From: CAZUXY01 sp964624235
Lineage (GTDB): Bacteria; Spirochaetota; UBA4802; UBA5368
Assembly: GCA_964624235.1 (NCBI GenBank)
Contig: CAZUXY010000032.1
Location: 1 to 57,317, forward strand
Direction: 5' to 3'
Length of the DNA stretch: 57,317 bases
Shown here: positions 8,270 to 15,703 of the stretch, piece after piece
Numbering within the stretch: the first letter of the stretch is position 1
How the letters are laid out: each line of letters opens with the position of its first letter
Position numbers and translations under genes: made by a program
Notes under the pieces: generated by a model
Told to the model about the DNA's origin: nothing
The model's input: the letters and a program-made list of their open reading frames with translations, nothing else
Database searches by the model: none

Positions 8270-9574
8270 CTAAAATTTCTCTTTCGGGGGATTGTAGTAA
8301 CCTATTCTGATGGACGGAAAATTACGTTTCAGCGTGTTTACCAGCCATTTTATACCGAGTGGCTCTGATTCCTGAAAGCCGATATTTTCCAGATAGTAAT
8401 CCGGATCGATATTGAGGTTTCTCACCTGGATCATGTTGACGGGAAATTTTTTTAAAAATTTGAAAAGCGACTCAACTTCCGTTTCCATGTCGGTGAACCC
8501 CGGCAGGATGAAGAGATTGACAGAGACGAAAATGCCCGCTTTAAGCGCTGTTTCCAGGGTTTTTTTCACGTCGGAGAAAGCGTAGTTAACCGGTCTGTAG
8601 TATCGCTGGTAATATTTTTCAGTCGGGGAATTCATGCTTATTCTTATCGAATCCAGGCCCGCGCCGATAAGCCGGCGTACCGCTTCAGGCAGCGATCCGT
8701 TCGTATTTAAATTAATGGTTCCCCGGCCGGTTTTCTCACGGACCATTGAGACCGCCTTGACCAGGTCTTTCCCCCTGAGCAGGGGCTCCCCTTCGCATCC
8801 CTGTCCGAAGCTCACCACCGATGCCTCCACCTTTTCAACGTGATACAGTATCGTTTCGGCGATTTCCTGGGGGGAAGGTTTAAATTCCAGACGCTGCTGC
8901 GAGTGGCTGAATCCGGAAGAATCCTGATGGGAAAAACACCCGAGGCAGCGCGCATTGCAGGCCGGGGAAGTGGGGATCGGCGCCTCGTGACGGCTTAAAA
9001 AAAAGTTACGGGCGCAGAGGCAACGGTATTCACGCGAACAGCGGGACAATTGACTGACGAGCCGGTTGGCAGGGTAACGGCGTGAAAGGCTACGTATCTT
9101 CCTGGTAAGTTCCGGTTCATTCAGGTGGATTTCAGGATCGGAACGGGGATCTTCATCCACACGGAAGGCCGGCACATAAAACTCCCCGCCGATAATTACC
9201 ATTCCCGCGTATGCCCATAAGGGGAGTATGGGGCTTTCTTCTTTCTTATAGAATGCGGGTAGATAGGTTCTCAGATAACCGGAGGCAAGGAATGCGGAAG
9301 CCGCCCAGACTTCCCCTTTGCCGTCTATGCTGCTGATGATATCGTAACGTTTTTCCCTCCGGTCGTAAAAAACCGGATACCGTTCGGGCAGAGAGAAGAG
9401 TACGCTCCCGAAAGGGAGTTTTATCAATTCGCGGCGGTTGATTCTTTCGAAACGCTTCCCCACCCTGAACGCCGGTTCGACACCGGGATAGTCATACACG
9501 TTTCCTTTACGGTCACAGTAGGCCAGCAGCATTCCCGGTTCCCTGCTTCCGGCCGTCAACCTGACAGATTTCAC
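8270..9574 (-). CDS. Radical SAM protein with an extra N-terminal cysteine cluster
   Basis: This is a 434-residue protein with three parts. The N-terminal 175 residues are unrelated to SAM enzymes and mostly beta. A cysteine cluster CSREYRCLC (C179, C185, C187) follows, then the radical SAM motif CNARCLGC (C206, C210, C213). The glycine-rich strand VVSFGQGCEGEPLL and INLNTNGSLPEA complete the partial TIM barrel. The upstream cysteines may bind a second Fe-S cluster or a metal. Similar single-domain proteins activate glycyl-radical enzymes or modify peptides, but no partner is encoded nearby. A GTG start overlaps the upstream gene by four bases (GTGA), so the two proteins are translationally coupled. 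Confidence 0.8.
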   Translation of the reverse strand: MKSVRLTAGSREPGMLLAYCDRKGNVYDYPGVEPAFRVGKRFERINRRELIKLPFGSVLFSLPERYPVFYDRREKRYDIISSIDGKGEVWAASAFLASGYLRTYLPAFYKKEESPILPLWAYAGMVIIGGEFYVPAFRVDEDPRSDPEIHLNEPELTRKIRSLSRRYPANRLVSQLSRCSREYRCLCARNFFLSRHEAPIPTSPACNARCLGCFSHQDSSGFSHSQQRLEFKPSPQEIAETILYHVEKVEASVVSFGQGCEGEPLLRGKDLVKAVSMVREKTGRGTINLNTNGSLPEAVRRLIGAGLDSIRISMNSPTEKYYQRYYRPVNYAFSDVKKTLETALKAGIFVSVNLFILPGFTDMETEVESLFKFLKKFPVNMIQVRNLNIDPDYYLENIGFQESEPLGIKWLVNTLKRNFPSIRIGYYNPPKEKF

Positions 9575-10149
9575 AAATCAGAGCCTCGTTCATTCCGCGC
9601 CAGTGCGGCGATTTTACGGTTCAGGCGTTTTTCAATATGTTTGATTACGGTTGAGAGATGATGCTGTTCCTTTTCCAGGCCTTTATACGCGGCATTTTTC
9701 TTTACGGCCCTTTTATCCATCCCCTGTTTCAGCAGTTGCTCTTTCACATCAAGCCTTTCGTCCCGGATCTTCCTCCATTCCATTCTCTTTAACGCCATTT
9801 CGTGCTGAATATCCGAAAGGGCGTTTTCTTCATAGTGCATGATCAGCCGGTTAATGACGAGAAAATGCTTTTTTAAAACCGGCATCGCTGTCGAGATACG
9901 GCCTTCGCCGAGGGGAGTCAGAAAGTACATTGTATCCCGGTCGGCCCCCGTTTTTTGCACGATTTCCACCGCGTTTTCTTTTGCCAGTATTATAATTTCT
10001 TTCTGTACATCACCGTATTGAACGGAATCACAATCCGCAAGGAGAGAGGCAACCCATTCTCCGATCTGATCCAGCGTTTTTCCGCCGCTTTTCAGACGGA
10101 TCAGGATACATATCCTCAGGAGTATTTCTTCAAAATTCCGTGATTCCAT
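9571..10149 (-). CDS. Hypothetical protein with winged-helix-like N-terminus and coiled coil
   Basis: This protein of about 192 residues is coupled by a GTGA overlap to the radical SAM gene. Residues about 10-85 (KTLDQIGEWVASLLADCD, then EIVQKTGADRDTMYFLTPLG) look like a winged-helix unit with a beta wing. The rest is highly charged helix that should form a coiled coil (MALKRMEWRKIRDERLDVK). I do not recognise a family. The ATG at 10149 is chosen; a TTG six codons upstream is possible. Because it is coupled to a radical SAM protein it may supply a partner or a regulator; that is inference. Confidence 0.6.
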   Translation of the reverse strand: MESRNFEEILLRICILIRLKSGGKTLDQIGEWVASLLADCDSVQYGDVQKEIIILAKENAVEIVQKTGADRDTMYFLTPLGEGRISTAMPVLKKHFLVINRLIMHYEENALSDIQHEMALKRMEWRKIRDERLDVKEQLLKQGMDKRAVKKNAAYKGLEKEQHHLSTVIKHIEKRLNRKIAALARNERGSDL

Positions 10150-10203
10150 ACATTTTGCTACCAACAATGATTTTATGCGCCAAACCCCTTATTCCAGGTG
10201 CAA

Positions 10204-10389
10204 TCAGGCCCTGTCTATATCCAGTACGTCTCCTTCTTCCAACCGGACACTGCCGTACTGATCCGACGTTATCGTTTCGCCGTTGATTTCCACCCTGATC
10301 CTGGAAGGATTGAAACGATACAGGACCAGCAGTTCTTGCAGGGTGGTCCCGTCAAATTCAATTTCACGGAAATTAACCGTTATCCTCAT
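10204..10389 (-). CDS. ThiS/MoaD-fold small protein lacking the C-terminal GlyGly
   Basis: This 61-residue beta-grasp protein begins MRITVNFREIEFDGTTLQEL and contains FNPSRIRVEINGETI and LEEGDVLDIDRA, which matches the layout of the sulfur carrier ThiS. A true carrier ends in GlyGly for thiocarboxylation; this one ends IDRA, so it cannot be charged in the usual way. GGAG lies eight bases before the ATG at 10389, which is 17 bases inside the end of rsmE. The overlap suggests coupling with the rRNA methyltransferase. Possible roles include a degenerate regulator or an RNA- or protein-binding module. Confidence 0.7.
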   Translation of the reverse strand: MRITVNFREIEFDGTTLQELLVLYRFNPSRIRVEINGETITSDQYGSVRLEEGDVLDIDRA

Positions 10390-11131
10390 GAATTCGGCTC
10401 CATTCATAGATCAATATGGCGGGCAACACAATGGCGGCAGTTTCCGCCCTCAATTGCGTGAATCCGAAATTAAACCTTTTCCATCCTTTATCATCGGCCA
10501 GGGACAGTTCGCTATCGGTGAATCCTCCCTCCGGGCCAACCATGAGATGAAGGCAGGCATGTTCCCTGCGAATATCAGGGATCTCCCTGTACCGCCACAA
10601 ACACGGCGCGCTATTCCCGCTTTCCGGGTGCGCAATGATCTTCAGGCCCGATGCTTCGGTTGAAGCCGCGTCCTTAAATGAGACCGGTGACTCAATCCGC
10701 GGCATTTCACTCCTCATGCATTGCTTGGCGGCCTCAGCCGCTATCTTTCTCCAACGTTCAAGACGGTTTTGTTCTTTTCCTTCCAGGTGGGGGACACTGC
10801 GCGCACTCGCGACAGGGATAATCTTACCCACGCCCAGTTCCACCGCCTTTTGGATTACGGTTTCAAACTTTCGTCCCTTGAGCAGGGACACATAGAGTGA
10901 GATGCTTAACGATATCGTTTCATCCGTTTTTTTGTCAATGATTTCAGCGATAAGGGATTTTTCCGTGATCTCTTCCACCCGTGCGGTCAGGCGGATTCCT
11001 ATATCCGTTCTAAGGTCGATAATCTCCCCCGGATGTACCCTCAACACCCGCACCAGGTGGTGGTGGTCCTTTCCCGTTATGATACAGCGGTTTCCCGATA
11101 TCACCTCCTGCGATACAAAAAACTGGGGCAT
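10373..11131 (-). CDS. rsmE: 16S rRNA m3U1498 methyltransferase
   Basis: This SPOUT-class enzyme of about 252 residues methylates N3 of U1498 in 16S rRNA using S-adenosylmethionine. It starts MPQFFVSQ, followed by an N-terminal PUA-like domain (HHHLVRVLRVHPGEIIDL). The knotted C-terminal domain carries KGRKFETVIQKAVELGVGKI, HLMVGPEGGFTDSEL and the terminal FTQLRAETAAIVL. I start at the ATG at 11131 because family members begin with this motif; the frame continues seven codons upstream to a TTG. Confidence 0.94.
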   Translation of the reverse strand: MPQFFVSQEVISGNRCIITGKDHHHLVRVLRVHPGEIIDLRTDIGIRLTARVEEITEKSLIAEIIDKKTDETISLSISLYVSLLKGRKFETVIQKAVELGVGKIIPVASARSVPHLEGKEQNRLERWRKIAAEAAKQCMRSEMPRIESPVSFKDAASTEASGLKIIAHPESGNSAPCLWRYREIPDIRREHACLHLMVGPEGGFTDSELSLADDKGWKRFNFGFTQLRAETAAIVLPAILIYEWSRIHEDNG

Positions 11132-11188
11132 ACCGTTACAATCCTTCTGCAATGATAGCCGGGTCTTTACCGGCGGGGGTGTTTCGTT

Positions 11189-11968
11189 CTACTGGTTTCC
11201 CAACTGCTGGGGGAAAAACAATTCCTTTTGAAACACCATGGTTTCATCAAAACCGAAAAATTCCAGTATCGTGACGGTCCCCTTTCTAATATCCAGCATA
11301 TCGCATCTGACAGGTATGATCCGATTGTTCCGTTCCATGGTTCTTGCTATGGAAAAACTCTTGAATATCGCCCTGTCGGTGTCGTGAAAATCGATACGCA
11401 GGGGAATGAAATCCTTTTTACTCGCGTACAGGGTGAGCTGGCCGTAAAGTCCCCCTTTGAATATGGGGACGAGTTTCAACCGGTAACAATCCTGCCCCTT
11501 TACCACCACGTTCCCCGTAATCGAGGCCGTGTAATTGCTCTGGTAATCGGCGTTCGACAAATCAAGGTAACTGTAATTGGTGGCGAGGAGAGAATCGTAT
11601 TTATCTATACTCATTTTATGAAAGAGCTTCACTGCATGTATATTATACACCCATACGTCTTCTCCCTTCAGGTTGTATAATACCTTGATCTGATCGCCGC
11701 GTTCCCTGCTGCTGTAGATGAAAAGGTAATCATTTTCAGTGATGTATGCTTTCAGGTTGATGAGCGTGGAATTACCGTCGGGCATTATATGCATCATCCT
11801 GCCCTTAATCAGTCCCCGCGGGTAATCCAGAACGCGGTCTACCCTGGCCAGTATCTCCTGGGCGGTGAGTTCGATCTCACGCTTCTCCTGTGCAACGGCC
11901 GCGGACGACAATGCCACGATCATCACAACGAACGTGCTCAGAGTTATGGTTTTTTTCAATGTTTTCAC
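11189..11968 (-). CDS. Outer-membrane lipoprotein-sorting (LolA-like) periplasmic protein
   Basis: A GTG start at 11968 with GGAAGG upstream gives 259 residues with a Sec signal peptide (KTLKKTITLSTFVVMIVALS, cleavage near AVAQ). The mature part has the half-barrel pattern of LolA-like outer-membrane lipoprotein-sorting proteins: RGLIKGRMM, YLFIYSSRERGDQIKVLY, EDVWVYN, then QDCYRLKLVP and RIDFHDTDRAIFKSF. Homologues shuttle lipids or lipoproteins across the periplasm and often sit near RND exporters; no exporter is next to this one. The specific cargo is unknown. Confidence 0.8.
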   Translation of the reverse strand: MKTLKKTITLSTFVVMIVALSSAAVAQEKREIELTAQEILARVDRVLDYPRGLIKGRMMHIMPDGNSTLINLKAYITENDYLFIYSSRERGDQIKVLYNLKGEDVWVYNIHAVKLFHKMSIDKYDSLLATNYSYLDLSNADYQSNYTASITGNVVVKGQDCYRLKLVPIFKGGLYGQLTLYASKKDFIPLRIDFHDTDRAIFKSFSIARTMERNNRIIPVRCDMLDIRKGTVTILEFFGFDETMVFQKELFFPQQLGNQ

Positions 11969-12050
11969 AAGGATGCCTTCCGGCATATTGCTGTTATTCA
12001 CCGCCATGGCAGGCTGATTGTAAAGTTGCGGCCATGTCGGTATTCATTGA

Positions 12051-12446
12051 TCATTTGTCTGATATATAGTATTTATCTTTTTCAGAAGTATCAAGATCGG
12101 GCCTCAGTTTTTTCGCGCCATTAAGGTATATGTGTATCATCTCTTCCTGGCGTTTGTCCGAATTGCAATGAAGCAGCACCCTTATGCAGCCGGCAAGACT
12201 TCCCGGAACCGGTATCTCCCTGGTGCACATCAGCGGGGTATAGAGCCATCCCATGCGGCGTGCCGCGACAGCCGGGAATTCCGCATTCACATCATCAGTG
12301 ACCGAGAAAATAACCGAGATGATATCACCGGTCCGGATACTGTTTTTTCCCACCATGAGTTCCAGGAGCTGCTCGGTGCGGCTGATTATTTCTTCGCTGG
12401 TATTGTGTTCTACGGTCGTCGCTCCCCTCAGTCCCCTGACCGGCAT
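12051..12446 (-). CDS. aroH: Chorismate mutase, AroH class
   Basis: This 131-residue enzyme converts chorismate to prephenate at the branch to phenylalanine and tyrosine. It is the trimeric Bacillus-type fold, not the helical AroQ type: MPVRGLRGATTV supplies R7, MCTREIPVPG supplies C74 and E77, and GCIRVLL supplies R89, matching the active-site pattern. The ATG lies one base after the aroA stop, so aroA-aroH is a translationally coupled shikimate/aromatic unit. Confidence 0.95.
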   Translation of the reverse strand: MPVRGLRGATTVEHNTSEEIISRTEQLLELMVGKNSIRTGDIISVIFSVTDDVNAEFPAVAARRMGWLYTPLMCTREIPVPGSLAGCIRVLLHCNSDKRQEEMIHIYLNGAKKLRPDLDTSEKDKYYISDK

Positions 12447-12447
12447 C

Positions 12448-13722
12448 TCAATCCTCCACCACCTCTATATCGGCCCCTGCCGTCCTGATGAGCCTTGAAA
12501 ACTCAGGGAAGGTCACCGAAACCGACTCCGCGGTGTCGACGACTGTTTCCCCTTCGGACGCGAGACCTGCGACGGAAAGCGCCATCACCACGCGATGGTC
12601 TCCGTGACCCCTTACGGAAGCACCCCTCAGTTCGCTTCTCCTTATGACCAGACCATCGGGCAGTTCCTCAATCGATGCCCCCATCTTTTTCAGTTCTTCA
12701 TACATAACGTGAATCCGGTCGGTTTCTTTCAGCCGGGCCTGAGGCACGTTTATCAGTCTGGTTTCCCCTTCGGCGAAACAGGCGGTAACCGCAAGCGCGG
12801 GCAGGGAATCGGGTATCGGGTTGAGATCGAAAACGCCTCCCTTGAGACGCCCACCCCTGATCCTGATCCAGGTGTCCGAGATCTCCACGTCGGCGCCCAT
12901 CTTCATGAGAATATTCACCACTTCCTTGTCGCCCTGTGAGTCGGTGTAGTCCAGGCCATGCAACACCATTTCAGAACCGGTGATGGCCGAGGCTGCCAGA
13001 AAAAAAGTAGCCGAAGAAAAATCCGCCGGTATGGACTCATGAAAAGACCGGTATCGCTGCCTTCCCCTGACATGGAATTTTCTGAAACCCTCTGAATCGC
13101 AGTTTATGCCGAGCCTTTCCATCCATTTGAGGGTCATGGTAACATAAGGAGCTTCGTTCAACAACGGGACCTCTATGGTCACGTCCTTGGAAGCCAGGGG
13201 CGCCGCCAGCAGCAGCGCGCTCAGGTACTGCGAGGTGTGCGCCTCCACGGACGCGGCGCCTCCTCTCATCTTTCCCGTGATGACCACCGGAGGTTTTCCA
13301 TTGCCGCGTGTTGAGAATGCGGAAGCACCCAGACGGTTAAGCGCGTCGATCAATTGATCGGCAGGACGGTTTCGTGTCTGGTGATCCCCGGTAAACACGA
13401 TGGACCCCCGGCAGAGCGCCGCAACTCCCATGCCGAAATACAGCGTGGTCCCTGAATTGCCCACGTCTACGATGTCATCGGGTACCTTGAGGTCACCTCC
13501 GGTTCCACGAACGACCCATGACCGCCCGTGCTCCCGTACGTCGGCGCCGAACTGGCGAACCATGCCGTAGCAAGAACGAGTGTCGGAAGAATCCAGCGGG
13601 CTGTCGATGCGTGATTCACCTTCCGCCAGGAGCCCGCACATCAGCGCACGGATGGTATGGGATTTCGATCCCGGCACTGTGATCTCACCGTTGAGTTTCG
13701 AAGGTCTGGCATGGAACTTCAT
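12448..13722 (-). CDS. aroA: 3-phosphoshikimate 1-carboxyvinyltransferase (EPSP synthase)
   Basis: This 424-residue enzyme joins phosphoenolpyruvate to shikimate-3-phosphate. It has the N-terminal PGSKSHTIRAL, the substrate-binding GNSGTTLYFGMG, and in the second domain INVPQARLKETDRI with HGDHRVVMALS near the end. GGAGG six bases before the ATG at 13722 sets the start; the frame is open 27 codons further without support. The GNSGTT variant of the usual GNAGT segment puts a serine where many enzymes have alanine, a pattern seen in some bacterial EPSP synthases. It is coupled to aroH. Confidence 0.96.
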   Translation of the reverse strand: MKFHARPSKLNGEITVPGSKSHTIRALMCGLLAEGESRIDSPLDSSDTRSCYGMVRQFGADVREHGRSWVVRGTGGDLKVPDDIVDVGNSGTTLYFGMGVAALCRGSIVFTGDHQTRNRPADQLIDALNRLGASAFSTRGNGKPPVVITGKMRGGAASVEAHTSQYLSALLLAAPLASKDVTIEVPLLNEAPYVTMTLKWMERLGINCDSEGFRKFHVRGRQRYRSFHESIPADFSSATFFLAASAITGSEMVLHGLDYTDSQGDKEVVNILMKMGADVEISDTWIRIRGGRLKGGVFDLNPIPDSLPALAVTACFAEGETRLINVPQARLKETDRIHVMYEELKKMGASIEELPDGLVIRRSELRGASVRGHGDHRVVMALSVAGLASEGETVVDTAESVSVTFPEFSRLIRTAGADIEVVED

Positions 13723-13938
13723 TGCTTTCCTCCATAGTAAATCATCCCGACAACACCTATTTGTCAATAGAAAATACTGCGGACCTTCGAAATAACCTTC
13801 CATGAAAACCTTCCCCCGGGGAAATCAAATAATCCTTGAGTTTTAGCGGCCGTCCCGGATAAGCTCCCTTCCGGGGAATGCGTGATGTGGCTGACGAAGT
13901 TCGCAAATGCGTAAAATCCGGAACTGATGGAGTAGATC

Positions 13939-14700
13939 ATGGCGGCAGACGGCACTCTTTACCGGTTTCTGTTGTATACTGTATTTATTGCGTCCGTCAT
14001 TGTGTGTATACTGCTTTACCGTGTCACCGCTCCCTACGGACGCCACGTACGGAAGGGATGGGGACCGGCTCTCGGCGCCAGGGCCGGATGGATGATCATG
14101 GAATTCCCCGCGGTGGCGGTTATCGCGCTCTGCTATCTCTTGAGTGACAGACAGGGCGATTTGGCGGCCGTTTTCTTTCTGGGGCTATGGGAGCTTCATT
14201 ATCTGCGCCGCACCTTCATATTCCCGCTGATGATGAGAACGGGAAGAAGCTTCCCCCTGCTACTGGTCGCATTCGCCATGGTTTTCAACACCATAAACGG
14301 TTATCTGAACGGGACCTGGCTTTTCCATCTTTCCTCACCCTACACGCTCGACTGGTTCAGGGACCCCCGTTTCATCGCAGGCATCGCCGTTTTTCTCACC
14401 GGGTACGGAATTAACGTACATGCCGACACCATACTCCGTAATTTGCGCAGGCCGGATGAAACCGGCTATCGCATCCCGCAGGGTGGGCTGTACCGGTTGA
14501 TCAGCTGTCCAAACTACTTCGGGGAAATCGTGGAATGGACCGGCTGGGCCATTGCGACATGGTCGGTTCCCGGTCTCGCGTTCGCCGTTTTTACCGCGGC
14601 GAACCTGGTCCCCCGGGCCCATGCGCACCATCGCTGGTACCGCGAGACCTTTCCCGATTATCCGAAAAACAGGAAAGCCGTCATACCCTTCATCTATTGA
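13939..14700 (+). CDS. Steroid 5-alpha-reductase-like integral membrane enzyme
   Basis: This 253-residue protein has about six or seven membrane segments. Its C-terminal half carries the family hallmarks: YRIPQGGLYRLISCPNYFGE, VEWTGWAIATWS, and the terminal AHAHHRWYRETFPDYPKNRK followed by AVIPFIY. These are close to the eukaryotic SRD5A/DET2 type. Eukaryotic members reduce the delta-4 bond of 3-oxo steroids with NADPH; bacterial relatives act on polyprenyl or sterol-like lipids, mostly undetermined. It diverges from aroA and has GGAG upstream of the ATG. The substrate here is unknown. Confidence 0.85.
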   Translation: MAADGTLYRFLLYTVFIASVIVCILLYRVTAPYGRHVRKGWGPALGARAGWMIMEFPAVAVIALCYLLSDRQGDLAAVFFLGLWELHYLRRTFIFPLMMRTGRSFPLLLVAFAMVFNTINGYLNGTWLFHLSSPYTLDWFRDPRFIAGIAVFLTGYGINVHADTILRNLRRPDETGYRIPQGGLYRLISCPNYFGEIVEWTGWAIATWSVPGLAFAVFTAANLVPRAHAHHRWYRETFPDYPKNRKAVIPFIY

Positions 14701-14921
14701 TCACGCGCCCGTCGGATGACGATGGTCACTGACAATCCGTGCCGTGGAAGGTTCGAATAAAAGTTTTCCGCACTTAACAACAATATTTTACCGGCTTGCC
14801 CGTTTTATGGTTGTCCCCTTCCGCCGCGGCTTTTATCATTAGGTTTCCGTGGTGCCCGTCAATATCAGGGAGGGGCTCCATATGGATACGCAACATGCGA
14901 GTCACAGGAGGTCTGCGCGCC

Positions 14922-15689
14922 ATGCTCAACACAAGGACAGAGGATGACATCCTTATCGTAACCATGGAAAACGGACGTGACAACTCTATCACGGCGGAGT
15001 TTTACCATGAAATGAAAAAGATACTCCGCGAGGCCGATGAAAATCCCTCGCCCAAAGGCATTATCATCACCGGTCAGGGGAGGTTCTTCTCATCCGGGTT
15101 CAATCTCCCCATGTTCTTATCCTTTAAAACCCCCGCAGAGATTGCCGATTTCTTCAGCAAACTTGAGGAACCGGTACTGCTGGAGCTCTTCATGTGCGGC
15201 AAACCGGTGGTCGCAGCCCTTAACGGACACGCGGTGGCGGGAGGTGTTATTCTCGCGATGGCCTGCGATTACCGCATCGCCACGGAGAATCCCAGGACGA
15301 AATACGGTATGAGCGAGATCAAGATCGGGCTTCCTCTTGCGGTTGCCCAGGGAGAGATCGTACGTTTCGGCATGGCCGATGATAAAAACTACCGGGACCT
15401 GGTGTATTTCGGGAAAATGATGGATGTCAACGAGGCAAAGTCGGTAAATATCGTGGATGAGATCGTTCCCGAGGGCGAACTCTTAACCCGTGCGAAACAG
15501 GTGATATCACTCTGGATCGACAACCCCGGGAGGGCCTTCGGCCCCATTAAAAGGCTCTATCGCGGGGCGCTGGCCGAAAGGATCGGTAAAGGCATCCGGG
15601 AAACGGACTGGGAAGAACGGTTGAAATGCTTCTTCCTCGAGGACGTGAGGAAGACTCTGGAATTCGTACAGGCCACCCTGAGCAAATAA
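14922..15689 (+). CDS. Enoyl-CoA hydratase/isomerase family protein
   Basis: This 255-residue crotonase-fold protein has the oxyanion-hole segments GRFFSSGFNLPMFL and LNGHAVAGGVILAMACDYRIA plus the trimer-core GMSEIKIGLPLAVAQGE. The two catalytic glutamates typical of hydratases are not both obvious, so isomerase or another crotonase activity is possible. AGGAGG about ten bases before the ATG at 14922 sets the start; an earlier in-frame ATG at 14796 lacks support. The following gene begins 14 bases downstream, giving a small operon. Confidence 0.85.
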   Translation: MLNTRTEDDILIVTMENGRDNSITAEFYHEMKKILREADENPSPKGIIITGQGRFFSSGFNLPMFLSFKTPAEIADFFSKLEEPVLLELFMCGKPVVAALNGHAVAGGVILAMACDYRIATENPRTKYGMSEIKIGLPLAVAQGEIVRFGMADDKNYRDLVYFGKMMDVNEAKSVNIVDEIVPEGELLTRAKQVISLWIDNPGRAFGPIKRLYRGALAERIGKGIRETDWEERLKCFFLEDVRKTLEFVQATLSK

Positions 15690-15703
15690 AGGGACATGCC
15701 CGG

